Under the pieces are notes generated by a model. The model saw only the letters and a list, made by a program, of their open reading frames with translations. It was not told the DNA's origin and did no database searches. From assembly GCF_000276665.1 (NCBI RefSeq), contig NW_004955470.1, positions 5,163,497 to 5,227,496 of the forward strand: DNA of 64,000 nucleotides, read 5' to 3'. The DNA comes from Chinchilla lanigera. Lineage: Eukaryota > Chordata > Mammalia > Rodentia > Chinchillidae. The translations under genes and the position numbers were made by a program. Below are positions 1 through 10,249 of this stretch, piece after piece (positions within the stretch are counted from its first letter, which is position 1; each line of letters begins with the position of its first letter).

Positions 1-1791
1 GAGAACAATTCAAAATGGGATTTCACATGAATGAAACGGGAGGCTGGTGCTGATCCCTGGGAGAGTGTGGACAAACCAGTACGCAGGAAAACAGCAGGTG
101 AGAAGAGAACGTACAGAAGACCACAGGGCTGTCCAAAGGGCGAAGATCAGACAACCAACCGGCTCTGTGTGTGTCTAACGCTACAGTCAATCTTTACCTC
201 CTTGGAACTAATTCTGAAGCTAAAGTCAGCTGAATAAAAATAACAATACTTCTAATGCCCAAAATCTTAAATCTTTTAAATAAGACACAATGAGAAGGAT
301 CAAGTTTCTCCATGACTACAATACTAAGTTTCCTAATAAGAAAAAACCCACATATTTCGGTTATAGTCAATTCTTTTATTTCATAAGTAGATTTTTAACA
401 GCGATCATTCTTTAGCTTATGTCAAGGCTGATCCACAGTTTGATTAAGTAACTATTCAAGAGTCTTCCTGAGCGAGTCTTCTCACTTGCTACAATTAGAA
501 GCTAAAATTGAAAGAGAATATATCTCTACACTAAGAATTTGCCTTTAGCAAATTTTTACTTGTTTTTTTCCCCCAAGATTAGGGCCCAATTCAAAGGGAG
601 TGGGAAGAGAATATTATACTTGCATATAGCACCAAGCATATGTCTTTCATTTACATCTGCTTATTGTATTGATTACTGAACCCAGCGCAGTGACACCAAG
701 CTACGTCCCCAGCCCCTTTTTTAATTTTTTGAGACAGAGTCTTGTTAATCATCCAGGCTGTGCTTGAACTTTCAATTTTCCTGCCTCAGCCTCCCAGAGT
801 GCTGGAATTATAGGCATGTATCATCACCATGCCCAGCTTTGCAACTGCTTGTTTTATACACAGAGATGCACATGTGTAAAAAATACATATGCATAAAATA
901 TAAGTGCACACACAGAGATATGTTACCTAATACACAGATCAGAAAACAAAATTGGATCCAGAACAATCTTTTTGGTTGTCTTCACATGACTCAATACCAT
1001 GAGGCCAGCAATGGCATCTTCAAATACCCCAGGAGATGATTACTCTAACTTGAATTAATTAAAATAAATGTGCACACCTTCCTTCCTCCACCCTTCTGCC
1101 ATTCCTCAGGTTAAAGAAAAGAGGTAAAATGAATTTATTCCACATAGTTTGTCCTCCAAAAAAAAAAAAAAAAGACAAAGAAATGCATTTCCCAAAATAT
1201 AATTCCAGTCAATAAACAGATGACTTCCCATCAAAACACAGTTCAATAATCTAAACACACTTTTTAAAAAATTATTCCAATCAGAATTTTCCCCTGCCCC
1301 CTGGTAAATACTTTTGCCTAAGGAGAAATCAGTCAAGGCATGCAGTTTAAATCATTAACTACATAGCACCAAACATTAGCATAATCGGCATGTAAATTTC
1401 ATGAAGGCACTGATTATGTCCTTTTAAGTGTTATACAACACCCAGTGCAAGAAAGCTTATTAAACATTTATGATGATTAGTTTAAAAATGCCAAAGAAAA
1501 GTCTTTGTTATTCAACTTGGCTGTCAAGTATACTATAAACCACTGATCAGTATCTATTTCTTTCTCCCAGTGCAACTGTAAGAAATTGAAAACAAAACAA
1601 ACCCCATTGAAATTAGAAATTCTGTCTGCTCTGTCCAAGAATATCATTTTGTTTTTGCGTCAAAAGAAACCGCCAGCAGAGAGAATGCAACAGGCAGGTT
1701 GCTAGGATATTTAACCTAAGCATTTCTGCACTATTTGCCAGGCAGAAAGCCCACCGCATGTCACACACATTGCCAGACACATTCCCCTTAC
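1..1791 (-). other. MGAT4A: MGAT4A intron 2 (part)
   Basis: Sequence downstream of the exon-2 donor on the minus strand. It is AT-rich, with an A14-type homopolymer near 1157-1172 and no exon I can recognise. The next expected MGAT4A peptide (after WQNGK) does not occur in it. It contains a B1-dID SINE (681-838) and a weak L2 3' end (about 1400-1478). Confidence 0.8.
681..838 (-). repeat. B1-dID SINE
   Basis: Read on the minus strand, a B1 body (ending in the GAGACAGAGTC-type right end) is followed by an ID-like unit with GGGGACGTAGCTTGG. The fused B1 plus tRNA-derived unit is the rodent B1-dID structure. The copy is diverged. Confidence 0.8.
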
Positions 1792-1885
1792 CTTTCCCAT
1801 TTTGCCAGGTGGTGTACCAGGATAAAGTAAGGAATGAAGTGAAAAACGCTAACGCCGTGGCTACAGTTCCATTGCGGAGCCTCAT
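1792..1885 (-). CDS. MGAT4A: MGAT4A first coding exon (N-terminal 31 residues)
   Basis: This exon encodes the N-terminus of alpha-1,3-mannosyl-glycoprotein 4-beta-N-acetylglucosaminyltransferase A (GnT-IVa), a Golgi type II membrane enzyme that adds a beta-1,4-linked GlcNAc to the alpha-1,3-mannose arm of N-glycans and so makes tri- and tetra-antennary chains. The reading begins [15 protein letters not shown] and ends WYTTWQNGK, which matches the start of vertebrate MGAT4A as I know it. Residues 1-5 are a short basic cytoplasmic tail and about 7-23 a hydrophobic signal anchor. The exon ends after AAAG, directly before minus-strand GTAAGG, so the next codon is split after its first base; the open frame beyond 1792 is intron. 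The catalytic domain lies left of the window. Residue 15 is Phe; I recall Ile in human, a conservative change. High confidence in identity and in the donor. Confidence 0.95.
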
Positions 1886-1898
1886 CTCATTTCACCAT
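1882..1898 (-). promoter_or_regulatory. MGAT4A: Two chained mini-uORFs overlapping the MGAT4A start codon
   Basis: Read on the minus strand, ATG GTG AAA TGA (1898-1887) is followed by ATG AGA TGA (1890-1882). The first stop overlaps the second ATG, and the second stop overlaps the main ATG (1885-1883); both overlaps have the form ATGA. The second uORF and the main ATG each have G at -3 and A at +4, so initiation contexts are similar and moderate. Such an arrangement usually lowers or conditions translation of the main frame through leaky scanning or termination-reinitiation. That role is inferred; the sequence arrangement is seen directly. Confidence 0.7.
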
Positions 1899-2123
1899 CA
1901 CACTGGTTCAGAGGTCTGTGACAACGATCAGGACTGTTTGCTCCTTAGCCTGAAGTCCGTGGAATCCAGTACTCCTGCCTCCCAGATAATAAAACGATCA
2001 GCGTGAGAGGTTCATTTCAGAGCTCCGCAGCAGGTGTCTAGCAGTAACCGCACTCCGATCACAATCGCTGCTCAGGATTGTCTTCGCAGGCTTCAAAGGC
2101 TGATGTCTCTGGCTGCTTTCCTC
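1886..2123 (-). other. MGAT4A: MGAT4A 5' UTR part of exon 2
   Basis: The coding exon extends upstream as about 238 bases of leader. The right edge is set by a textbook acceptor read on the minus strand: a long pyrimidine tract followed by CCCATAG, then GAGGAAAGC. Exon 2 is therefore about 332 bases (1792-2123). Three upstream ATGs lie in the leader, with A at 2015, 1898 and 1890, and each is closed by a stop within a few codons. The two nearest the start form a chain of ATGA overlaps with the main ATG. The exon edges are inferred from splice consensus and not from transcript data. Confidence 0.85.
1998..2015 (-). promoter_or_regulatory. MGAT4A: Upstream ORF (5 codons) in MGAT4A leader
   Basis: An ATG with its A at 2015 opens a five-codon frame (M-N-L-S-R) closed by TGA at 2000-1998. 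It lies about 110 bases upstream of the main start, far enough for a terminating ribosome to resume scanning. It is the only other ATG in the exon-2 leader. Function is unproven. Confidence 0.5.
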
Positions 2124-2805
2124 CTATGGGAGGAGGGCAGAGAAAGAAAAACTTGCTCAGTAATGCAAAGCATAGGTTTCTTCCTTTTTTATTGACCATT
2201 ATATAAAGGGACTTTTGGCAGGATTAAACTGTATCTATGAAGATTATCCCTATATCTAAATTACTCATTTAATATACTAGAATGATATGGTCCTTCCCAG
2301 CAAGGAAACAAAGCTTCAAACTTCATTTCCTCCTTGCTGATAGTGTCTGTAAAAAGAGAAGTGTTACTCATTTAAAGAGAGAAGTTGTAGGGCTCACAGA
2401 TTCCAAGATGATAACTCTAATAATCACACAATGTTTCCTGAGTATCACTCTTCACTCGCCCTAGTATTCCTATCACACAGTAACAAGAACCATTTAACAA
2501 AACCGAACAACAAAAAAAGGAAAATAAGTTGATGGAATACAATGTACAAGAGTGAAAGACCTGGTCCTAGGTCTAGCTCTGATACTACTTGTGTGGCTCC
2601 TGGAGTATCCCTTATCTTGACATCAAAGCTTTTCTATAAAATGAGAAACCACCTGTCCTGTCTCCTCTTTCCCATATAATCATAAATGGTAAAAAGGTTA
2701 ACATGACTAATGCTATTTATCATCATCATAAAATAAGCTCAGTTTTCTCACTGATTTACCCAATCCCAGGTGTACACTGAGAACATTTAGGCATTTAGAA
2801 AATGG

Positions 2806-2988
2806 AGCTGCCTCGAATAGTGGCGAATGCTTGTAATCTCCATGGCATGGGAGGCTGAAGCAAAAAAGATCCTGAGTTCCAGTCCAGCCTGAGCAAATGA
2901 GTGAATCCTTGTCTAAAAATATAAAAAAGCGCTGGGGATGTAGCTGAGTGCAGAGGCCCTAGGTTCAATCTCCAGCACCCCAAAAAAA
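2806..2988 (+). repeat. B1-dID SINE
   Basis: A diverged B1 left part is followed by GCTGGGGATGTAGCTGAGTG and a CAATCTCCAGCACC tail, then an A-rich end. Same orientation of both units marks it as B1-dID. Confidence 0.8.
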
Positions 2989-3532
2989 GCAATACAGCCC
3001 ATCCTCTATCAGCCAAAGAAAAGCTCAGCACCAGGCATTGCTTTAATCCAAGAAATCTGGGAGGTCACCATCCAGCTAACAAAACTGCTGAGAAAGTGGA
3101 AGGAAATGAGGCCATCAGAAGTACTTAGCATAGTACTCAGCACATATTTCATTCTCAATGAATATTAACTGTTAAAAACTAAAATAAAACAAATGTGGTG
3201 GGCCAGGGCTTCCGTCCACTCCATGTGTAAGTGTCTCATTACCTCGAGGCAGGTCAGGGAGTGACAAACGTGCATTGATTCCCGGTGGCCTCAAGGGGAA
3301 CACAAGAAGCCCCTAGCAATATACTAATGACACTCTAGCGGGATGAGTTAATGCATGTCTAAAACGGCTGACAAACCCAAGGGAAAACTGCCTCCGTGAA
3401 GCTGCCGAAAGCAGCCCTCTGCAGATGACTCAGAACCTACTGCTTTAGCTACTGCTTAACACTCAACAGGACTAGAAATCCCCACTGTAACAAAAAAATC
3501 ACAAGGGCACAGTAATAGTAATGATAATGACG

Positions 3533-3712
3533 GCCACTGCAACTCCGAGTGCTCCCCATGTGCGGGGTCCATTACGCGGTTTAAAGCTTCATAGATAATC
3601 CTAGGAGGCCAGCACTATTAATATCATTTGAAACACAAGGAAATTTGCCCAGGGAGAAAACTCATGTGTATGACTCCAAGGTTCAAGGTCTTAGCCACCA
3701 CCTTTTACCCCT
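3533..3712 (-). repeat. MIR SINE (old)
   Basis: Shows the MIR core in antisense: a run like AAACACAAGGAAATTTGCCC followed by a diverged TCAAGGTCTTAGCC tail. Strongly diverged. Confidence 0.6.
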
Positions 3713-4107
3713 TAAATTCGGCCACTTGCCGAATACATGTGTTAAGGTATAGCAGATGGGCCTATTAAGGTGTAGTGGCAAACCACACAGGAATTTTTAA
3801 AGTCTAAACATACAACTTTACACAAATTTCTCACTTCCTGCAGCCCTTGGCTAATCCTCTGCCCCACCCCTGGGACCCCCAACAATGGGTGCCTGTTACC
3901 GTCTTGGGCAAGCCGCTCTAACTTCCATTTTAGGAACTCTGAGCTCCTACTACAGTGCTCTCTCTTACTCCCTGAGCACAAGGAGCGCCAAAGATGTTTT
4001 CACTTAAAAAAGTTAGCATTGCTAAGACCAAATGTATTCACCTTCCTTAGTTAAGATAACTTAGTATTAAGCATACATGTGTTTGCAGTTTTAGAATAAA
4101 AATGCTA

Positions 4108-4272
4108 GCCAGGCACAAGGGTACATGCCTGTAATCCCAGCTACTCAAAAGCTGAGGCAGGAGAATCCCAAGTTCTTGTCTCAAAATTAAAAATAAATTA
4201 ATGAAAATTTAAAAGGCTGGGGTTGTAGCTCAGCAGCACTCCCTGGAGGACCCCCATCACAACCAAAAATAA
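4108..4272 (+). repeat. B1-dID SINE
   Basis: GCCAGGCACAAGGGTACATG with TGTAATCCCAGCTACTC, a shortened B1 right part, then GGCTGGGGTTGTAGCTCAG and an A-rich end. Confidence 0.8.
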
Positions 4273-4372
4273 AAACTTCATAGAAAAAAAAGAAAATCAT
4301 ACACTTTAAAATTCTGTTTAGTGTTAATACATTGCCTTAAATAAGTGCCCCAAAAATCCTAATCATAAGAGA

Positions 4373-4665
4373 GAGCCAAGTGTGGTACATGCCTGTAATC
4401 CCAGCACTCTGGAAGGCTGAGGCAGGAAAATATCTAAGTTCAAACCCAGCCTAGGTAACACAGCAAGACCCTACCTCAAAACAAATTTTCAAAGGGCCTG
4501 GAGCAGGCTGGGGATTTAGATTAGCAGCACAGCACCTGCCTGGCAAGCACAAGGTCATGAGTTCAATTCCTGGTGGGGTGGGGTAGGGTGGGGTGGAGGG
4601 CAAAGGGCCCAGAGCTATAACTCAGTAAAAAGGTCCCAGGTTCAATCCCAGCACCGTGAAAAAAA
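4373..4665 (+). repeat. B1-dID SINE split by an ID insertion
   Basis: A B1 body (4373-4489) and the terminal ID-like unit (about 4602-4665, ending CAATCCCAGCACCGTG) are separated by a younger ID element at 4499-4600. The two host halves are in the same orientation, as expected for one B1-dID broken by insertion. Confidence 0.8.
4499..4600 (+). repeat. ID SINE with target-site duplication and GGGGT tail
   Basis: The tRNA-derived body carries an A box and a B box (ATGAGTTCAATTCC at 4558-4571) and is followed by a (GGGGT)n tract at 4573-4600 in place of a poly(A) tail. It is flanked by CAAAGGGCC at 4490-4498 and 4601-4609, a 9-bp duplication created on insertion into the B1-dID. Confidence 0.85.
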
Positions 4666-5494
4666 TTGAAAAGAAGTAATAATTTAGCAAATTATATAAT
4701 TTAGAATTTTAATCAGAGTATGACATAAAAATGCTTATAACTTTCAATTGCTATGTACTTAGCCATATTTTACTGAATTTGCCTTATTTTTAATTTTTAA
4801 AAATTTGCCTCATAAGCATTCAACTAGCAATGGGAAACTAAGGAAACACGGAATCCTAAGGATATTTTCAAACACTTTTATAAAATACCAAAAAAAGCCA
4901 GTATAACTTCAGTATAAACGCATAGAGGAAAATAAAATAAACTCTAAAAGCAAATTAGACAATGATACTACTCATAATACACATGAAAAGTATCATGAAT
5001 ATTAAATATTAAACCAGGCAGTTAGCACACTCTGGTTTGAAGATGATACTTATAATGAATTCTGTTAATAAGACAAATTTTAACAAGAAAAATAGGAGAG
5101 CATTTTACTTGGGAAGAATGTAGTCATACATTTTTAATTAGGGTTTCTAAACTAAGGAAACTTAACTGCACACCACAAATGAACAAAATCTCCAGGTGAA
5201 AGCAAAACCAGGGAGCTATGTGCTGTTCAATCAGGAGAGACAGCTGATAGGCTGGCCTGTCCGACACTGCCGACCCACATTTTTATCAACACTCACAGTT
5301 GCGAACACTCTAATCTCGCTCCTTAGAGCTCTCCACGACTTACCACGTAATATATTTGCACCTTCAAACAACTAAAAAGATAATGGTTACAAGTACTAGG
5401 CATTCCTCCATCCTCCTAAAGATGAGTGGGACATTCAACTCTAGAGCTCGGGATAAAAAACCTGTTTTATTAACAGACGTGACAATTTAAGATA

Positions 5495-5555
5495 CATCCT
5501 TAGATTTGTGTATCTTAACATCCTTAGATTTGTATCTTAACATCCTTAGATTTGT
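5495..5555 (+). repeat. Short tandem repeat, unit about 22-24 bp
   Basis: Nearly three copies of a unit beginning CATCCTTAGATTTG and ending ATCTTAA. The first copy has an extra TG. Probably a local slippage product. Confidence 0.8.
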
Positions 5556-6389
5556 CTTATTGGGTACAAAACCTTCATTTTACAGTGTTCTCTCAAATAG
5601 TGTGCTCCGTGGCTCTGAGAACACTCAGCGGAACATTTGGCATATTCCTTAATCAGCATCCCAGACAAACAGGGTGTCTGAAGAATACAAGGCTCGATCC
5701 ATGATATCCACAACCATTGAAAAGCATGACGTAAGCCTACATAACTCTACACAGTTATGCTAAAATTCATACTTCCCGCTTATAAAGTACTGGTGTTTTC
5801 AGTTTACATAATTTTATCGTCTGGTGCATTTTTTTGGATTTACGCTTGTGATTTAAAGAAACCTATTCACCATAATCTTCCAGTAAAACTATTTTTTTGT
5901 ACAGTCAGTAAAAGAAACATCCAACACATAAAGGCAAACCCTCTGATTCTAAATTTAGAGTCTACCTTCAAACCAACGACTTCGCTATTCTTTATCTTTT
6001 GTCCAAGGACTCATCCGACAGCCAAAGCACAACAGCAAAATGTAAGGAAAGCGCCAAGAACATACATTGTGCCTACTTGGATTTGGCAACTGGGATGTAA
6101 GCAATGAATGGGTTCCAGTGAAACAATGTTGCCAGGTATAAAAGCAAGCCGCTCCGCTGCCAGCTCCGGAACGCACGCCTTCCAGATGTCACCGGACACA
6201 ACCAACAGCATCGCCCAGTGGACCCAGCCTGGGGTCCCACGCACAGCTTCCTCCGGATGGGGGAAACTGAGGCCCGGAGCGGGGCAGGGGCAATCTCAGA
6301 ATCCACAGATCACGTCTCCACTCCGTAGGAAAAACTCGCAGCCTCAGCTGCACAATCCGAGCCCCAGGCCGGAGCAGCCCCCGTCCCAC

Positions 6390-6574
6390 CTGCGCTGCGG
6401 GCACCGCGAGCCCCCGGGCTCCGCCGCCCAGGAGATGCACACTTCGCTCCACTTTCCTGCAAAGTGCGCGAGCCCTGGAGCGCCGCGATCACACCGGGAG
6501 AGCGTCGGGCCGCGGCGGCTAGGAGCGCGGAGAGGGGGCCGCTCCGCCCCCGGCCCAGCCCGCGTCCCGGCCCG
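6390..6574 (-). other. MGAT4A: Possible MGAT4A non-coding exon 1 (part; continues into gap)
   Basis: The GC-rich left flank of the assembly gap reads on the minus strand to GCGCAG followed by GTGGGA, a plausible splice donor at 6389/6388. No long ATG frame is needed, as the MGAT4A start codon lies in exon 2. The transcription start would fall in the N run or just left of it. An alternative donor or a second promoter within the gap is possible, so this is a proposal only. Confidence 0.35.
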
Positions 6575-6887
6575 NNNNNNNNNNNNNNNNNNNNNNNNNN
6601 NNNNNNNNNNNNNNNNNNNNNNNNNNNNNNNNNNNNNNNNNNNNNNNNNNNNNNNNNNNNNNNNNNNNNNNNNNNNNNNNNNNNNNNNNNNNNNNNNNNN
6701 NNNNNNNNNNNNNNNNNNNNNNNNNNNNNNNNNNNNNNNNNNNNNNNNNNNNNNNNNNNNNNNNNNNNNNNNNNNNNNNNNNNNNNNNNNNNNNNNNNNN
6801 NNNNNNNNNNNNNNNNNNNNNNNNNNNNNNNNNNNNNNNNNNNNNNNNNNNNNNNNNNNNNNNNNNNNNNNNNNNNNNNNNNNNNNN
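6575..6887. other. Assembly gap (313 N)
   Basis: The run of N is flanked by extremely GC-rich, GC-box-containing sequence, so it is probably a sequencing dropout in the core of the CpG island. It probably conceals the transcription start of MGAT4A. Confidence 1.
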
Positions 6888-7035
6888 CCTGCGGCCCCGC
6901 CCCCTCCCGGCCCCGCCCGCAACCCGGCCTGCCATTGGTCGCGGCTGTCTGCGCGCCCCGCCCCGCGCGCCTCACCGACTTTGCCAGTGGCCCACGCGCC
7001 AGTCACTTAAGGGGCGCCGTAGCGCAGCCTATATA
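6888..7035 (-). promoter_or_regulatory. MGAT4A: Probable MGAT4A core/proximal promoter
   Basis: Read on the minus strand, this block contains a CCAAT box (ATTGG on the plus strand at 6934-6938) followed by two GC boxes (plus-strand CCCCGCCC at about 6909-6918 and 6894-6904) that lead into the gap. A further GC box lies at about 6956-6966. CCAAT followed by GC boxes with no good TATA, upstream of a CpG-rich first exon, is a common housekeeping-type design. The direction is inferred from CCAAT orientation and from the minus-strand gene to the left. Confidence 0.6.
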
Positions 7036-7621
7036 ATTACCCCCCCCCCGCATTTAATGTCACAGCGAGGTCCGGAATGGCGCTGCGGGCTCCAGGCCCA
7101 TGCTCTCCCCGCTGCCACATCTGGCTTCATTCCCCCCGGCTGCCAACAAAGGCCCGGGTGAGCCCTCGGCCTCCGCCTCGGCGCGCGGCCCGACCACTCC
7201 GGGCTGCCGCAGCCCCGGCCTCTTCCCCCTGCGCTGGTGCTGTCCTGCCCGGGCAGCAGTCCCGGTGACAAGTCCTGGCCTAACCCCGGAGTCGCCTCCA
7301 AGGCCCGGCGGTCCCAGGCGTCTCACCGACCGCCCGTCCCCAGCGATGGGAATCGTTGTCCTCAACCTAGCGAGGAGGTGACCGGGACGCAGGGACAATG
7401 GCTTAATAAGCCATTAGGAAGGACAAATATAAGCAGGATTTAAATGCACGTTGTTTGTGTGCGCATGTGTCTGATTTCTCCCCTGTTCAACGCTCTTCGG
7501 CTCCTTTCTCCTGACCCTATCACGGTTTCATAAAGTTTGAGGTTACTTTAGAAGCAGACGGATAACTACAGAAAGCGTGGGTGTGCCGCCCCTACTTTTC
7601 TTAGTATCCATGCCTGTGTAC

Positions 7622-7776
7622 TTGCCATATACCAAGCACAGAGGTAAATCTTAATTGCATCACGTCATATTCCGATCCCTGTTTTGTATCTGAGGAAAAG
7701 AGCTCAGAGTGGTTAAAGTCCTTTCTGAAGGTCACACAGCTGCTACCTGGTAGACCTGAATTCAAACTTCACGCGT
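7622..7776 (-). repeat. MIR SINE
   Basis: Antisense MIR core with GAGGAAAAGAGCTCAGAG, GGTCACACAGCTGCTA and GACCTGAATTCAAAC, in the usual order. Confidence 0.85.
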
Positions 7777-8534
7777 CTCTTCACTGGTACAGAAATCTTT
7801 ACATCAACCCTGCAAGGTAATATTTACAAGGTATCAAAGGACCAAAGAAAGCTTTGTTCCTGATCAGCTCCCAAGGTAATAAATAGATCCTTCTCAGAAA
7901 GCTGTAATTCAAACATTGAAAACGCCAACATCATCAATCAGAATGAGAGGTTCCCCCACCGACAAAATGCCTTTGTTTTATTGATACCTCAAGATTACAA
8001 TAATTAATAATCAGCTATGACATACATAGGTTTTTCAGCTCTCCCATGGTCTTTTTTCCTCTCCATGGCTGTTAAACTGAAAAGTGCACAAAGAGACACG
8101 ACACCCTCTTCCCCCATCTCCCACTGATTTAGAGGGATCAGACAGAAATGCTTCTCCACTATGGACGTAGCTTGAAAATGGCAACTATGATACCCGGTGA
8201 CAACTCTGCTGTCTACTTTGGCACATGTAGAGGCAGGTTTCTTATGCTCTGTGACAAAGGTATTGCCAGGGTGCATGCTGATCACAGAGCTCATGACAGA
8301 TGTAAGCAATAAAGACTGAGGCCATTCCAGAATATAGTTTCTGATACATTGTTGGACATGTGATGTCTGAAATAGCTCCTGGAATAGATGATACCAGTCC
8401 TTGCTATACGGTGCTCTTAGTGACAGACAAACTGCTTCTTGCAGATGAAGAAAATATTGTCATTTGATGAAAGAGACAGACCTCTCAAGCTATTTCCACA
8501 GGATTACCCAAAGGGCCAACCAGCACAAATAGCT

Positions 8535-8665
8535 ATTCTCCGTGTTTTGCAGAGAAAAAAGCTGAAGCCCTGAGAAGTTAAGTCATTTGGAAGAAAAAAA
8601 TAGTAATTTAAGCAAGTAGTAAATGACCACATCAGAACTCAAATCCAGAATTGTAGACCTTTATA
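8535..8665 (-). repeat. MIR SINE (diverged)
   Basis: Antisense MIR-like order: AAGCTGAAGCCCTGAGAAG, then a shortened link, then CATCAGAACTCAAATCCAG. Confidence 0.65.
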
Positions 8666-9484
8666 GAACTCTAACACTATCTCTCTGCTCTCAGCTTGAG
8701 CAGTGGCAAAATTTTATTGAGTGGATGAATACTTTTAAAATGTAGTTCCTTCTACTTTCTCTCTTGGAGGAAGGAAGTAAAAGCGGTCACAGACACGTTG
8801 TAAGGAAAGACATATGTCAGAGGAGAAGAAAAGTAGGTAAAGACAGACTTCAGTTACAAACTCAACTGTGTATTTCCCCTGGACTCTGGTTAGTGGTAAA
8901 ACTCACAGAAAACCAAAAGCAAACATAAACAACACAACTGCCTTGCTTTGGGGACCTTTGTGATACTTTGTGGCTACTCCAACTGGCAGTTTTCTAAGAA
9001 ATCTTGTGTTACAGTTACACCTGTGTCAAACCATTCACATTGTTGCTGAGGAAGGTGTGGATTTCAGATAGTTTCCCTTGGAAATTGGAATCCCATGAAA
9101 TATGTGCCTCCCAAGTATGGCTGAGAATTAATGATTCATCTTAATTCTGCAAGAGCACATAATCTTGAATTTTCCAACTACCTCTGTGGTCACTGTTTAA
9201 TTAACAATCAAAGACAGTCAGTTCAGACCCTACCGAGTTCCACTGAATTCTTTTGTATGGTTTCCACGATGATTTGCCTTATCTATCATTTTTTTTTTTT
9301 TTTTTTTGTCTACTTCTGTAGTTTCTCTTACAACCTTCTCTGGACCTTTATTTCACACTGCCAGTGGGATTGTAACCAAGAAGTTCTGCCTGTAACTTCA
9401 CCATTCTATAATATGTCCCCAAAGAAGCTGGTGTCCCTTCACAAATATTTTCATTATCCCACAAATATTTCTGAGTGGCTGTGA

Positions 9485-9662
9485 CTACAGAGGCAGCTGG
9501 TGCCTCCCCATGAAAGGCACACAGACTAGTGGGAGACGGAGATAAGTAATTAAACCACAAGGCAGAGCCACACAGGGCTGGGACAGCAGATAGGATGAGG
9601 CCATTAATCAGATTCTCCGGGCGGCTTCCTGGAAGTGACATTTGAGCTAAAAACAGACTACA
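9485..9662 (-). repeat. L2 LINE 3' fragment (old)
   Basis: Resembles antisense L2 3' UTR: an AGATAAGTAATTAAAC link and GGCTTCCTGGAAGTGACATT, the characteristic end of the 'increases/gain' type L2 segment. Diverged. Confidence 0.5.
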
Positions 9663-9969
9663 CACAGGAAATGAATCTTTTCCTTTTATCTCTTTGATGG
9701 TGAGTAGTTGGTTGCCGGTGATGCCATGCCTGCATCAACCAGCTTCCAAGAAATCAAGCACAAGATCTCTGGTTCTTTTAGACTCCACCTCCCCCCATGC
9801 ATAAACAATCAAATTTGCATCATTTATGAGTATTTATAGATGTGATTCGGGTGTCGTGGCTACTTGTTCAAGTGGAATCTTTTTTTCAATGCATGAGCTT
9901 CAGGAGGAATCTCATCAGGAGGTTCTCCCTTGCTTGCTTGTTTAGTTGGTTTTTGTTTGCTGTTGTTTT

Positions 9970-10080
9970 GAGCTAGAAGTCTTGCTAGCTAGTCTTGTCC
10001 AGGCTGGCCTCCAACTTTCAATCCACCTGCCTCAGCCTCCTGAGTAGCTCCAGCTAGTGAGAGGATGTACACCCTGACTC
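9970..10080 (-). repeat. B1 SINE
   Basis: Contains CAGGCTGGCCTCCAACTTTC and CTGCCTCAGCCTCCTGAGTA in antisense order. Left end truncated. Confidence 0.75.
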
Positions 10081-10094
10081 AGGTCCTATTGTTT

Positions 10095-10243
10095 GTTTTT
10101 TGGTTTCTTTTGAGACTAGGTCTCAATATGTAGTTTAGGCTAGCCTTGAACTCACTGTGTAACAAGGCTGGGCTTGAACTTAAATCCTCTTGCCCCAGCC
10201 TCCGAGCTCTAGAGCCACAGGTAGGCAGCACCACACCTGGCTA
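10095..10243 (-). repeat. B1 SINE
   Basis: Antisense B1 with TTTTGAGACTAGGTCTCAAT at the 3' side and CACCACACCTGGCTAG at the 5' side, including the internal duplication typical of rodent B1. It lies next to another B1 in the same orientation. Confidence 0.85.
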
Positions 10244-10249
10244 GCTCCT

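Larger units (their letters stand above)
2124..6389 (-). other. MGAT4A: MGAT4A intron 1 (inferred)
   Basis: This stretch lies between the exon-2 acceptor (2124-2125) and a possible exon-1 donor at 6389-6388 in the CpG island. It holds several SINEs (2806-2988, 4108-4272, 4373-4665), a MIR (3533-3712) and a short tandem repeat (5495-5555), but no convincing exon. About 4670-6100 is AT-rich unique-looking sequence in which I see only chance ORFs. The left limit is well supported; the right limit depends on the exon-1 proposal. Confidence 0.5.
6120..7400. promoter_or_regulatory. CpG island, interrupted by assembly gap
   Basis: CpG dinucleotides and G+C rise sharply from about 6150 and fall again near 7390, unlike the AT-rich flanks. 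GC boxes are abundant on both sides of the gap. This is the only strong CpG island in the window and lies at the right distance and side to be the MGAT4A promoter. The open frames that cross it on both strands, several of which run through the Ns, are composition artefacts. Confidence 0.85.
7401..9480. other. Intergenic, right of the CpG island
   Basis: Beyond the CpG island the sequence becomes AT-rich. It contains two MIRs and a T19 tract at about 9289-9307. ORFs of about 100 codons (for example minus-strand 8004-8309 and plus-strand 9131-9484) show no domain, signal or splice context that I recognise, so I see no gene. Confidence 0.6.

Noticed and set aside
1613..1791. Extension of the MGAT4A frame to 90 codons
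   Set aside because: The frame crosses a canonical donor (GTAAGG), and the residues after WQNGK do not match the family.
6108..7010. Very long open frames on both strands (up to 300 codons) across the CpG island
   Set aside because: They run through 313 N bases and exist in several frames on both strands, as expected from stop-poor GC-rich DNA.
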